DNA of 64,000 nucleotides from Pseudomonas mucoides (GTDB lineage: Bacteria; Pseudomonadota; Gammaproteobacteria; Pseudomonadales; Pseudomonadaceae): assembly GCF_015461845.1 (NCBI RefSeq), contig NZ_JACOPW010000001.1:682001-746000 (forward strand). Reading direction: 5' to 3'. Below the pieces are notes generated by a model, which searched no databases, was not told the DNA's origin, and worked only from the letters and a program-made list of their open reading frames with translations. Position 1 is the stretch's first letter; every line of letters begins with the position of its first letter. Position numbers and translations under genes: made by a program. This document shows positions 34,955 through 42,664 of the stretch, in pieces.

Positions 34955-36496
34955 ATGCTCATGAGCACCAACAGCTACTTGGAGTTTTACCTCTCCCTGC
35001 TGGCCTGGATCATCAACAACGGACTCTGGAGCGTCCTGTCCGACACCGGACTGTTCGCCGCGCCCTTTGGCGCGATCATCCTCCAGGAATGGCTGTCAGC
35101 CCGTCAGCAAGGCGCGGATGAGGGAAACAAGGGATTGCTCTCGGTGCCACGGATCGAGAACCGGTTGTGGCTGGCCTACATCGTCGTATTGTTCGGCTGC
35201 GCGCCGGTCTTTCCGTTGAGCCTCTCGTCAATGACGTTCGATGATGCGGCAAGTCAGCGCTGCGGCGTAAATGTGGCCAAGCCAGCGGAAACCGCCTGGG
35301 GGACAACCTTCAATACCATCGGCGAACGCTCCGCCAACGTACCGATCTGGTGGTTTCTAGTGCATGCCTTGAGCAAAGGAGTAACCGCCGCAGCCACCGC
35401 CTCCATTCCCTGCGCACCGGATATTCGGCAGATGCGCATGGAGATCGACAGCTCGCGTATCAACAGCCAGGTACTGCTGCAGGAAGTCGCCGACTTCACC
35501 CGCGACTGTTATGGCTATTCCCGTTCTCGGTTGTTTACCAATCGCCCGCAACTGGACAAGGCACAAAGTCACGACGCGTCCTGGATCGGCTCAAGCTATC
35601 TTCTCGACACGCCCGGCTACTACGACACGGATCGTTCACGCACACCGCGAATCAGTTGGCCGTATGACGAAAGCCGCGATGTTTCCTTGCCGCGGCTGGA
35701 GAGTGCCGCGGGCTACCCCACTTGCAAGCAGTGGTGGAGCGACAGCGGTGTTGGCTTGCGCGAGCAGTTGATCCAGCAGGTTGATCCCTCTCTGCTGACT
35801 CAGCTGAAAAATTGGCTGACTGGCCGCTCGAGCAACGACATCGAGGATGCCACCCTGCGCGAACTGGTCAGTCCGCGCCAGCAATCGATGTCCATGTCGC
35901 CCGGACAGGTGTACCAGGACTATGGTTCCAGCGCTCGTGGCGGCTCGATCAATCAGGGGCTCAATAACCTAGCCACCAATACCGGGCTGGCCCTCGGTTC
36001 CTTCAGCAACTTCCCGGCAATGAATGCACTACGCGCCGCCTTGCCGATGGTGCAGGCGTTCCTGATCATGGGCGTCATCATCAGCTTGCCGCTGATCCTG
36101 CTGGTCAGTACCTACCAGTTGAAAACTGTCATGACCGTGACGTTCGCGCTGTTCACCTTACACATGCTGAGCTTCTGGTGGGAACTCGCTCGCTGGATCG
36201 ACTCCAGCATGCTCGATACGCTGTACAACCAGGTTTCGGCTTCCAATCAAGTGCTGTTATCGCTGCCCACATCCGGCTTCATGGATGGAACCGTCACGGC
36301 ACAGGTGATCGAGTATGTGATGGGGGCGATGTTCATCGTGCTACCAATGCTGTTTCTAGGGGCCATGAGCTGGGCAGGATATTCAGTCGGCAACGGGATT
36401 CAAGGCATGTTGGCGAACGGTAGCAAAGCCGCAAGTGATTCAGCGAGCAAAGGTACGGATCAAATATTGGGTGCTGCAAAACGTTCAATTAGATGA
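34955..36496 (+). CDS. traG: TraG N-terminal-like conjugation protein
   Basis: A 513-residue polytopic membrane protein similar to the N-terminal, mating-pair-stabilising part of TraG. N-terminal helices lie at about 8-45 and 65-90, and a cluster of helices at about 355-410 and 440-490. The middle periplasmic domain includes 'SYLLDTPGYYDTDRSRTPRISW'. It ends the mating operon and overlaps the convergent DUF3742 gene by 12 bases. Confidence 0.85.
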   Translation: MLMSTNSYLEFYLSLLAWIINNGLWSVLSDTGLFAAPFGAIILQEWLSARQQGADEGNKGLLSVPRIENRLWLAYIVVLFGCAPVFPLSLSSMTFDDAASQRCGVNVAKPAETAWGTTFNTIGERSANVPIWWFLVHALSKGVTAAATASIPCAPDIRQMRMEIDSSRINSQVLLQEVADFTRDCYGYSRSRLFTNRPQLDKAQSHDASWIGSSYLLDTPGYYDTDRSRTPRISWPYDESRDVSLPRLESAAGYPTCKQWWSDSGVGLREQLIQQVDPSLLTQLKNWLTGRSSNDIEDATLRELVSPRQQSMSMSPGQVYQDYGSSARGGSINQGLNNLATNTGLALGSFSNFPAMNALRAALPMVQAFLIMGVIISLPLILLVSTYQLKTVMTVTFALFTLHMLSFWWELARWIDSSMLDTLYNQVSASNQVLLSLPTSGFMDGTVTAQVIEYVMGAMFIVLPMLFLGAMSWAGYSVGNGIQGMLANGSKAASDSASKGTDQILGAAKRSIR

Positions 36497-36883
36497 CTTG
36501 CTGTCGCCTATATAATGCCCATTGTCATCGAAGTCACCGATGTAGAGATCAGCACCTAGGTAGTCTGGCCCTGGACTTTCCTCTTGATGATCGGAACCAA
36601 CAAAAGCCCTGAACCATAGCAAAGTGATGACAGCCAGCATCATCACAAAAAAAGTAACCAGCCAAACACTGACAAAGAGCAATCCTCCGATCAATGCCAG
36701 TTTGGCAATCAGAAAGCTCCCGCGAACAAGTAATTTACCTGCGGGCATACCTGCCGTCACCGCACGCTCAGCCAGGCGGGACTCAAACGCTTGCAATTTG
36801 CGATAACCACGCTTTACCGACGTGCCACATGCGTACGCCCAGCTGTGGCCACGTGAATTCTGAACAGGTTGCTGAGTCGGCAT
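36485..36883 (-). CDS. DUF3742 family ICE protein
   Basis: A 132-residue protein with two closely spaced hydrophobic helices (about 55-75 and 76-93) and an acidic tail. It belongs to DUF3742, which is habitually encoded convergently to traG in this ICE group, so its orientation is normal here. The start is ATG 36883. Its function is unknown; a small inner-membrane modulator such as entry exclusion is possible. Confidence 0.8.
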   Translation of the reverse strand: MPTQQPVQNSRGHSWAYACGTSVKRGYRKLQAFESRLAERAVTAGMPAGKLLVRGSFLIAKLALIGGLLFVSVWLVTFFVMMLAVITLLWFRAFVGSDHQEESPGPDYLGADLYIGDFDDNGHYIGDSKSSN

Positions 36884-37082
36884 GCTCTCGCACTCTTCTG
36901 AGCGTTTTCATGGTTGAGACAGGAGTAACAGCCTACTACTGAAAACTGTCCGTGCCTGACCGTTTATCAGTTTGCCCAGCCGAAAAAATCTTCACTGGAA
37001 GACAGAAGACAAGCCCCGTGAAAAAGCCTATCTACAGTGATTGACCCAGATAAATCGTCCAGCTAAATACAAGGTACGGATC

Positions 37083-37216
37083 GCTGTTATCGACAGCACT
37101 TTCCCAGGTAGCCAGAACCTTCAAGGCTCCGTCACTTCGATGATGGTTCTCCCCAAGTGCGATTAGCGTTCGGTGGCTCGCACGGTGACCGTTGCTACGA
37201 TGATGAACGCCTACTG
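37083..37216 (+). ncRNA. STAXI-like structured element, copy B
   Basis: About 134 bases related to 13090-13221. Shared blocks are CCCAGGTAGC, AACCTTCAAGGCT, CCCAAGTGCGAT, AGCGTTCGG and GGCTCGCACGG/GCTCGCACGG, in the same order and spacing. The first hairpin is GCTGT/ACAGC with a 5-base loop. It precedes a small gene and the ArdC anti-restriction gene, the context reported for STAXI. The element could be read as RNA or could fold in single-stranded DNA. Confidence 0.5.
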
Positions 37217-37279
37217 CTCTCCTGAGCGCCTTTCGAGCGCTGCTCGTGAGATAAGCCCTCTTGATTTTCTTCAACCCAC

Positions 37280-37301
37280 TGCGGGGAAATCTTTCCCCGC
37301 A
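37280..37301 (+). promoter_or_regulatory. GC-rich hairpin before the 37340 gene
   Basis: TGCGGGGAAA (37280-37289) and TTTCCCCGCA (37292-37301) form a nearly continuous 10-bp palindrome, 38 bases before the start codon. Another member of the pre-start hairpin set. Confidence 0.6.
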
Positions 37302-37339
37302 CAGGGCAGGTTTCTTCGCGTATTCAACGGAGACATACC

Positions 37340-37669
37340 ATGCCCGACTCACTTACACCGCAAACACTGAACACCCTTCGGTTGCCCATCGTGTTCACCC
37401 CTGGCGCGTGGCAACGCGCAGTACTGCTCGAGCAATCCGATCACGCTGAGAAGCTGCAGGTCGATCGGTTGAGCCACGTATTGCGCGCAGCCTTCGAAGC
37501 CCACCTGGCCTATCCACACAAGCCCTACGTGCTGTTCGAGGTAATCCACATTGAACCAACCGATCACTTACACCACGACCCGTTGCTGCAATTGAGTCTG
37601 AGCCTACTCCAAGAACCGGGTCAGCCTGCCGCCTTGCTGATAGCGCTTGCAGGAGAACACCAGCGCTAA
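37340..37669 (+). CDS. Conserved small ICE protein upstream of ardC
   Basis: A 109-residue soluble protein starting at ATG 37340. No motif is recognised; it contains several His residues in 'HIEPTDHLHHDP' and a hydrophobic, helical C-terminus. It lies between the structured element and ardC, so it is probably expressed with the anti-restriction gene. ICE elements of this kind often carry a small gene here. Function unknown; an anti-defence role is a guess from the position. Confidence 0.6.
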   Translation: MPDSLTPQTLNTLRLPIVFTPGAWQRAVLLEQSDHAEKLQVDRLSHVLRAAFEAHLAYPHKPYVLFEVIHIEPTDHLHHDPLLQLSLSLLQEPGQPAALLIALAGEHQR

Positions 37670-37800
37670 GCGCAATGGGCGGCGCCCACCTCCACATTCG
37701 GGCGGCATGCAAGACCTGCATCAATCCAACCCATCACCCAACCGGGGAACCCTCCCCCGACGGGCAAGGCGTTCCTCCGTTTTCTCTCGAGGAAATTGCC

Positions 37801-38760
37801 ATGCGCGATATCTACCAAGACGTAACTGACAAGATCGTTACCGCGTTAGACCAAGGCGTTGCTCCCTGGATCAAACCCTGGTCCTCAAGTGGCTCCGCTT
37901 ACATCGGTCATCAACCCTACCCCGTCAACGCCATCACACGACGTCCGTATTCGGGCATCAATTTACCGCTGCTCTGGGCCGAGGCCAGGTTGCAGGGGTT
38001 CACTCAAGATCGTTGGCTGACCTTCAACCAAGCCAAAAAGACCGGTGGGCACATTCGTAAGGGTGAGCACAGCACTCTGGCGGTGCTCTACAAGCCGATG
38101 GAGCGCGAGGAACAGACCGAGTCAGGCCAACCCGTACTCGATGAAAACGGTCAACCCAAGGTCGCTCACTTCGGCATTCTCAGGACACATTTTCTGTTCA
38201 ACATCGAGCAAACGGAGGGGCTCGAAATGCTCAATGAAACCCTGCTCGAGACGGAACAGAGTGATCCCTTCCAGCCCAACAGCGCCGCGGAAAATCTGCT
38301 ATTAAGTTCAGGTGCACGCATCGTTCATCGGCCTGCCGACGAAGCCTTTTACCACCCGATCAGGGATCTCATCCAACTGCCGACAAAAGCACAATTTCAC
38401 GATGAAGGCGGGTACTACGCCACGGCACTTCATGAGCTGACGCACTGGACCGGGCATCACTCTCGGTTGCAGCGCGAAGGCATGACGTCAGCCTGTCCGT
38501 TCGGCTCGCCAGGCTACGCGTTTGAGGAGTTGATCGCCGAGATGGGCGCTGCGTTTTTATGTGCCTACACCGGTATACAGGGAGAACTTAGGCACGAGGG
38601 CTACATTGACTCCTGGCTCGGCCTGCTCAAGGCTGACAAACGCGCGATCTTCCGCGCCAGTGGCCAGGCCCGAAGCGCCTCGGAGTATGTACTCAACCTG
38701 GAGCAGCAACTGAAGCAAGCGGTCTTGGATGACTCACTATGCATGAACGATGGAGCTTGA
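37801..38760 (+). CDS. ardC: ArdC-type anti-restriction protein
   Basis: A 319-residue protein starting at ATG 37801 (GAGGAA 7 bases before). Residues 1-130 form the ssDNA-binding ArdC N-terminal domain ('YQDVTDKIVTALDQGVAPW', 'GINLPLLWAEA', 'FNQAKKTGGHIRKGEHS'). The C-terminal metallopeptidase-like domain has the zinc motif 'HELTHWTGHHSRL' and a downstream Glu in 'FEELIAEMGAAF'. ArdC protects incoming conjugative DNA from restriction. It lies one small gene from the relaxase, as expected for genes that enter early. Confidence 0.9.
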   Translation: MRDIYQDVTDKIVTALDQGVAPWIKPWSSSGSAYIGHQPYPVNAITRRPYSGINLPLLWAEARLQGFTQDRWLTFNQAKKTGGHIRKGEHSTLAVLYKPMEREEQTESGQPVLDENGQPKVAHFGILRTHFLFNIEQTEGLEMLNETLLETEQSDPFQPNSAAENLLLSSGARIVHRPADEAFYHPIRDLIQLPTKAQFHDEGGYYATALHELTHWTGHHSRLQREGMTSACPFGSPGYAFEELIAEMGAAFLCAYTGIQGELRHEGYIDSWLGLLKADKRAIFRASGQARSASEYVLNLEQQLKQAVLDDSLCMNDGA

Positions 38761-38890
38761 TCGTTACCTCACCGCTGCAAACGCTTCACAGGGCCCAACG
38801 CGAGTTGAGCCCTTTTTTCTGTTTCCAGAAAACAGACGGCGGGCCCCTCACGCAAAGAAAAAGAGAGGGGCGCACACCCGCAGCATGCCG

Positions 38891-39085
38891 TTATGTATCC
38901 AGGTTCTGCGCCAGAAAATCCACCAGCTCGAGCGGACTCCGGCTGTCGATCACCTTGTAGATCAGATCGCGTTTACTGCGCGGTAACTTCTTGACCACGC
39001 TCTTCGCCGAGGCCCTGACGGCTTCGTCGGTCCCATGGATACGTGCCGCGAGCAGCAGCACGAGCGTGGCGTCAGTAAGGTTCAT
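38891..39085 (-). CDS. Small ICE protein divergent from traI
   Basis: A 64-residue protein starting at ATG 39085; a TTG 12 bases upstream is less likely. It is helical and basic in the middle ('SAKSVVKKLPRSKRDLIYKVI'). A small gene of this type is commonly found upstream of the relaxase in these elements. It may bind DNA near the transfer origin, but there is no direct evidence. Confidence 0.6.
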   Translation of the reverse strand: MNLTDATLVLLLAARIHGTDEAVRASAKSVVKKLPRSKRDLIYKVIDSRSPLELVDFLAQNLDT

Positions 39086-39307
39086 GGCAAGACCCAAAAA
39101 ATAGGCACCGCAGTGTACCGACTCTTTTCTTTTCCGTACTAGCCCCCAAAAAAATGATGCCTAGCAGTATCCATATTCCGATTGCCTCACAAAGGGACAC
39201 GAGCCAAAAGGACGGGTAAGGGTTGGAAGGGAATGGGCACTCAAGGGTAAGAGCGCTATCCGAAAAGGCTAAAAGGCCAATGACCCAGCCACTTCCCGGA
39301 GATCACG
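39086..39307. other. Gap upstream of the relaxase, possible oriT region
   Basis: About 222 bases between divergent genes. It contains polypurine-rich runs (GGGTAAGGGTTGGAAGGG near 39217 and a repeated AAGGGTAAG near 39243) and a C/T-rich run near 39120. Transfer origins often lie next to relaxase genes, so this is a candidate, but I cannot identify a nic site. Confidence 0.25.
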
Positions 39308-41038
39308 ATGCTCAGCCTGTTTCGCCGCAAAAGGCAGAAGCCCCCTCCGCCACCGACCGTCAACGTCGCCGAAGGTTACCTGCCCATCGAGTCGGCTCAC
39401 AGTTTGTTAGCCGCGGAACACCGCCGCCAGTTGCTCGACCGCATCTGGCAGTACACCGCCCTCTCCCACGCGCAGTTCACCCAGCTCTATATAAATCCGA
39501 TCCATCGCTACGCCGAACAGGTCCAGCAACTGCCTGCCAGCGAGACGCACCACCATGCTTACCTTGGCGGCATGCTCGACCATGGACTGGAACTGGTCGC
39601 TTGCAGTTTGAAACTGCGTCAGTCGTATCTGCTGCCAACCGGCGCTGCGCCCGAAGACCAAGCCGCCCAGACCGATGCCTGGTCGGCGGGTATTGCTTAT
39701 GGTGCCCTTCTGCATGACATCGGCAAGATCGCCGTGGACCTGCTAGTCGAACGCCAGGATGGCCGTGTTTGGCATCCTTGGCAGGGTCCCCTGGATCAGC
39801 CCTACCGCTTTCGCTACCTCAAAGGTCGCGACTATCACCTGCACGGCGCCGCCGCAGGCTTGCTCTACACCCAGATTCTCAACCGACCGATCCTCGATTG
39901 GCTGAGTGGCTTTCCGCCGCTGTGGGCGAGTCTGCTGTATGTCCTAGCCGGCCAGTATGAACGCGCCGGCGTGCTGGGCGAGTTGGTGATTCAAGCCGAC
40001 CGGGTCTCCACCGCACAGAACATCGGTGGCAACCCAAGCAAGGCGTTGCAAGCGCCGATTCATACGCTGCAACATCACTTGATCAGCGGACTGCGTCATC
40101 TCGTTCAGCACGAGCTGAAACTCAACCAGCCAGGGGCCGCGGGATGGCTGACCCAGGACTCCCTGTGGTTGGTTAGTAAGGCAGTCACGGACAAACTCCG
40201 AGCTTATTTGCTTTCACAAGCGATAGAAGGCATTCCGTCGTCCAACATTGCTGTGTTCGACGAACTGCAATCGCATGGATTGGTTGAGTCCACGCCGGAA
40301 GGCAAAGCCATCTGGACTGCGCTTGTCACGCAGGGAAACTGGCAGCAGAGCTTTACCTTTCTGCGCCTTCAACCGGCGTTGATTTGGGCGAACGAAGACC
40401 GACCTGAAGCTTTCAGCGGAACGGTAAGCTTCGCAGTCGATGACCACTCAACTGACGCTCCGGCATCGCCACTAGCACCCAAGGTTGTCAGTAGAGGATC
40501 AGATCAAAGCCCATCACAGCCAGATCCCGTAGCCACGGAAGATGCCGACTACTTAGGAGCGTTGCTGGATATGTTCGAAATGGCAGAACCCGAGGCACGT
40601 GATGCACCGTCAGCAAACGCTCTCGAAATCTCAAATCCTCCTTCGAATAACCCTGGCCAGGCATTCTTGAATTGGGTCAAGGAAAGCATCCTGAGCCACA
40701 AACTGGTCATCAATGACAGCAAGGCCAAAATCCACACGGTGAGTGGCAGCGTATTTCTGGTCACGCCTGGTCTCTTCCAACGCTATGCGCAGGAGTTCCC
40801 TGGTATCTCTCAGGGTGCCAATCAAGAGACTGAAGAATGGCGTTGGGTGCAGAAGCAATTCGAAAAATTGAAGGTCCACAGGAAGCGTGACGACGGTCTA
40901 AATATCTGGGCTTGTCAGGTCGAAGGTCCCCGTAAGAAGGCAAAACTCAAAGGCTATTTGCTAGAAGAACCAGCACTATTGTTCAAAGCTGCGGCCGTAC
41001 CTACCGATAATCCCTTTCTTAAGCTCGAAAAAGCTTAA
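39308..41038 (+). CDS. traI: MobH-type relaxase TraI (ICE_TraI_Pfluor)
   Basis: A 576-residue relaxase that nicks the origin of transfer. The N-terminal TraI_2 domain has HD-phosphohydrolase-like motifs: 'HHHAYLGGMLDHGLEL' at about 80-96 and 'LLHDIGKIAVD' at about 136-147. The C-terminal domain (about 455-560, 'ILSHKLVINDSKAKIHTVSGSVFLVTP') is the TraI_2_C module. GGAG lies 6 bases before the ATG. In relatives an integrase gene often follows it; here the defence-like island follows. Confidence 0.92.
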   Translation: MLSLFRRKRQKPPPPPTVNVAEGYLPIESAHSLLAAEHRRQLLDRIWQYTALSHAQFTQLYINPIHRYAEQVQQLPASETHHHAYLGGMLDHGLELVACSLKLRQSYLLPTGAAPEDQAAQTDAWSAGIAYGALLHDIGKIAVDLLVERQDGRVWHPWQGPLDQPYRFRYLKGRDYHLHGAAAGLLYTQILNRPILDWLSGFPPLWASLLYVLAGQYERAGVLGELVIQADRVSTAQNIGGNPSKALQAPIHTLQHHLISGLRHLVQHELKLNQPGAAGWLTQDSLWLVSKAVTDKLRAYLLSQAIEGIPSSNIAVFDELQSHGLVESTPEGKAIWTALVTQGNWQQSFTFLRLQPALIWANEDRPEAFSGTVSFAVDDHSTDAPASPLAPKVVSRGSDQSPSQPDPVATEDADYLGALLDMFEMAEPEARDAPSANALEISNPPSNNPGQAFLNWVKESILSHKLVINDSKAKIHTVSGSVFLVTPGLFQRYAQEFPGISQGANQETEEWRWVQKQFEKLKVHRKRDDGLNIWACQVEGPRKKAKLKGYLLEEPALLFKAAAVPTDNPFLKLEKA

Positions 41039-41436
41039 ATCTCCGTAGCATCCCATTGGGTGCTCGACATGCACAATCAACTCGGGGCAGCGCTCATTAC
41101 TGAACCGTTCCGTTGCCGCTCTCCAGGAGCTCATAGAGTTCGATGGTTGATTGGCTTAGTCTCAAAGTTTTTTGGGGCGCCCTGCTTGACGATAATATCA
41201 TCATGACACCTATACTCGTGCAGCATCATCGGGCCTCGAGGACGTGAGCTTGATCGACCGAAGTGTCAATCGACGATCGTTGTCGTTCGCCGCGCAGCGA
41301 CTATGTGGCTGCTGGTTTTCAGGCTTTTTTTGTAGGGCATGATGCGATATGCGTTAAAGAGCAAATCATCTGAACTTCAGTCTCTGAAGCGATGCATTGG
41401 CTGCCGATCCGACGTAAGACTGACCGAGGGCACGGA
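41039..41436. other. Promoter region of the plus-strand defence operon
   Basis: About 400 bases between the relaxase and the kinase gene. One possible promoter is TTGACG (41186) and TATACT (41211), though the 19-base spacing is long. Short frames near the right end are in frame with the kinase but lack ribosome sites. A sequence change from GC-rich ICE core to more AT-rich DNA starts here. Confidence 0.4.
41186..41216 (+). promoter_or_regulatory. Possible sigma-70 promoter of the defence operon
   Basis: TTGACG at 41186-41191 and TATACT at 41211-41216, with 19 bases between them, 220 bases upstream of the first start codon. The spacing is outside the ideal 16-18, so confidence is low. Confidence 0.25.
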
Positions 41437-42591
41437 ATGCACATCGTTGGTGGTCTATATCGCGAGTTATGTGATGTACCGTTCTGGGACTCTACGCTGG
41501 GCTCTGGAGGTCGCGCTGCCTTGGCCGCCAACGCACTGGCTTCGGGTGTCGAGTTTTCCACTTATGCCTCCCCCGCTGATCGCTCCGCATTGGTTTCGCT
41601 GGAGTCGCAGGGAATCATCACGCATGCCGCTACCAGGCCATCGCCAATAGTCTTTGCGTATTTCCACCCCCTTTCTTCGCCCCATATTGAGCCACCCCGC
41701 GCGTCCATCAACCGCGAAAACTCGATATCGGTGACTGGGAACGCCGTTTTGCGCTTCGGCTTTCTTGAGGGAGATGCGGTGGTCACGGCGAATCGGGCCG
41801 TATACGACCCGCAAACCTGGCATAACCCGCCATCGTTTGGAGCCAATGGGTCGACGGCCAGAGAATTGGCCCTAGTAATGAATGAACTGGAAGTGCGCCA
41901 GATAACTGGAATCGATGAGTTGCACTTAGCGGCGCAACACCTGCTGAAAAGACAACGCGCACAGGTTGTCGTGATCAAACAAGGTGCACGTGGCGCCTCA
42001 GTTTACGAGGGTGTAGGCAAGATTTCACACATACCGGCTTATCGTTCCAGCAGTGTTTTTAAAATCGGAACAGGTGACATATTTACTGCCGTATTTGCGG
42101 TTCATTGGGCGCAAGGCGAACTGCCGCCTCACCAAGCTGCAGATCTGGCGTCACGGTCGGTATCTGTCTATTGCGATACCCGTGCGTTCGAGTTTGATGA
42201 ATCCATCCTCAAGCAACGTCAGCCTATCTCATCTTGGAGAGGTGGCAGGGTTCGTCTTGAAGGTGGTGTTGATTCACTAGGACAGCGATACACGATGGAA
42301 GAAGCCCGGTTTGCATTGCGCGAACTGGGTGTTGATGTGACATGTCCACAGATTGAAGTGGCAAACGCTGGCTGGAATACGGATGCGACCTTGGTAATAA
42401 ATGATGAGTTGTCGGTGGAGTCCCTGGCACGAATTGCAGAAGACCGAGCCCGATCAATTCCGATCATCACACTCCACGAGCGCACTACTGCCGCGAGTGT
42501 ATTAACCGTTGCAACAGAGACAACGGATGACTTCACGACAGCAATGTACCTCGCAGTCTGGGCTGCTGGCGAAGCCGCTGCCACTCACTGA
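41437..42591 (+). CDS. PfkB-family kinase fused to a deoxyribosyltransferase-like domain
   Basis: A 384-residue protein. The start is placed at ATG 41437 (GAGGG about 9 bases before), since 'MHIVGGLYRE' is a normal PfkB beginning. Residues 1-265 form a ribokinase-like fold with the catalytic block 'IGTGDIFTAVFAVHWAQG' (Asp at about 214; most family members have GAGD). Residues 270-384 ('SLGQRYTMEEARFALRELGVDV') resemble nucleoside 2-deoxyribosyltransferases, but the normal catalytic and ELGxA motifs are degraded. It is first in the operon with TIR-TGT, OGG and QueC-like genes. It may phosphorylate or sense a nucleoside. Confidence 0.72.
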   Translation: MHIVGGLYRELCDVPFWDSTLGSGGRAALAANALASGVEFSTYASPADRSALVSLESQGIITHAATRPSPIVFAYFHPLSSPHIEPPRASINRENSISVTGNAVLRFGFLEGDAVVTANRAVYDPQTWHNPPSFGANGSTARELALVMNELEVRQITGIDELHLAAQHLLKRQRAQVVVIKQGARGASVYEGVGKISHIPAYRSSSVFKIGTGDIFTAVFAVHWAQGELPPHQAADLASRSVSVYCDTRAFEFDESILKQRQPISSWRGGRVRLEGGVDSLGQRYTMEEARFALRELGVDVTCPQIEVANAGWNTDATLVINDELSVESLARIAEDRARSIPIITLHERTTAASVLTVATETTDDFTTAMYLAVWAAGEAAATH

Positions 42592-42664
42592 AAGATAAAA
42601 CAATAATCGGCATCGCCCGCAGGGTCATGCAACGGAATGTAACCAGCTGAGGCCAGATCGATCC

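Larger units (their letters stand above)
36884..37339. other. Regulatory region upstream of the 37340 gene and ardC
   Basis: About 456 bases without a gene. It contains the promoter side of the DUF3742 gene, the second copy of the structured element (37083-37216) and a hairpin at 37280-37301. No frame has a convincing start. Confidence 0.6.
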
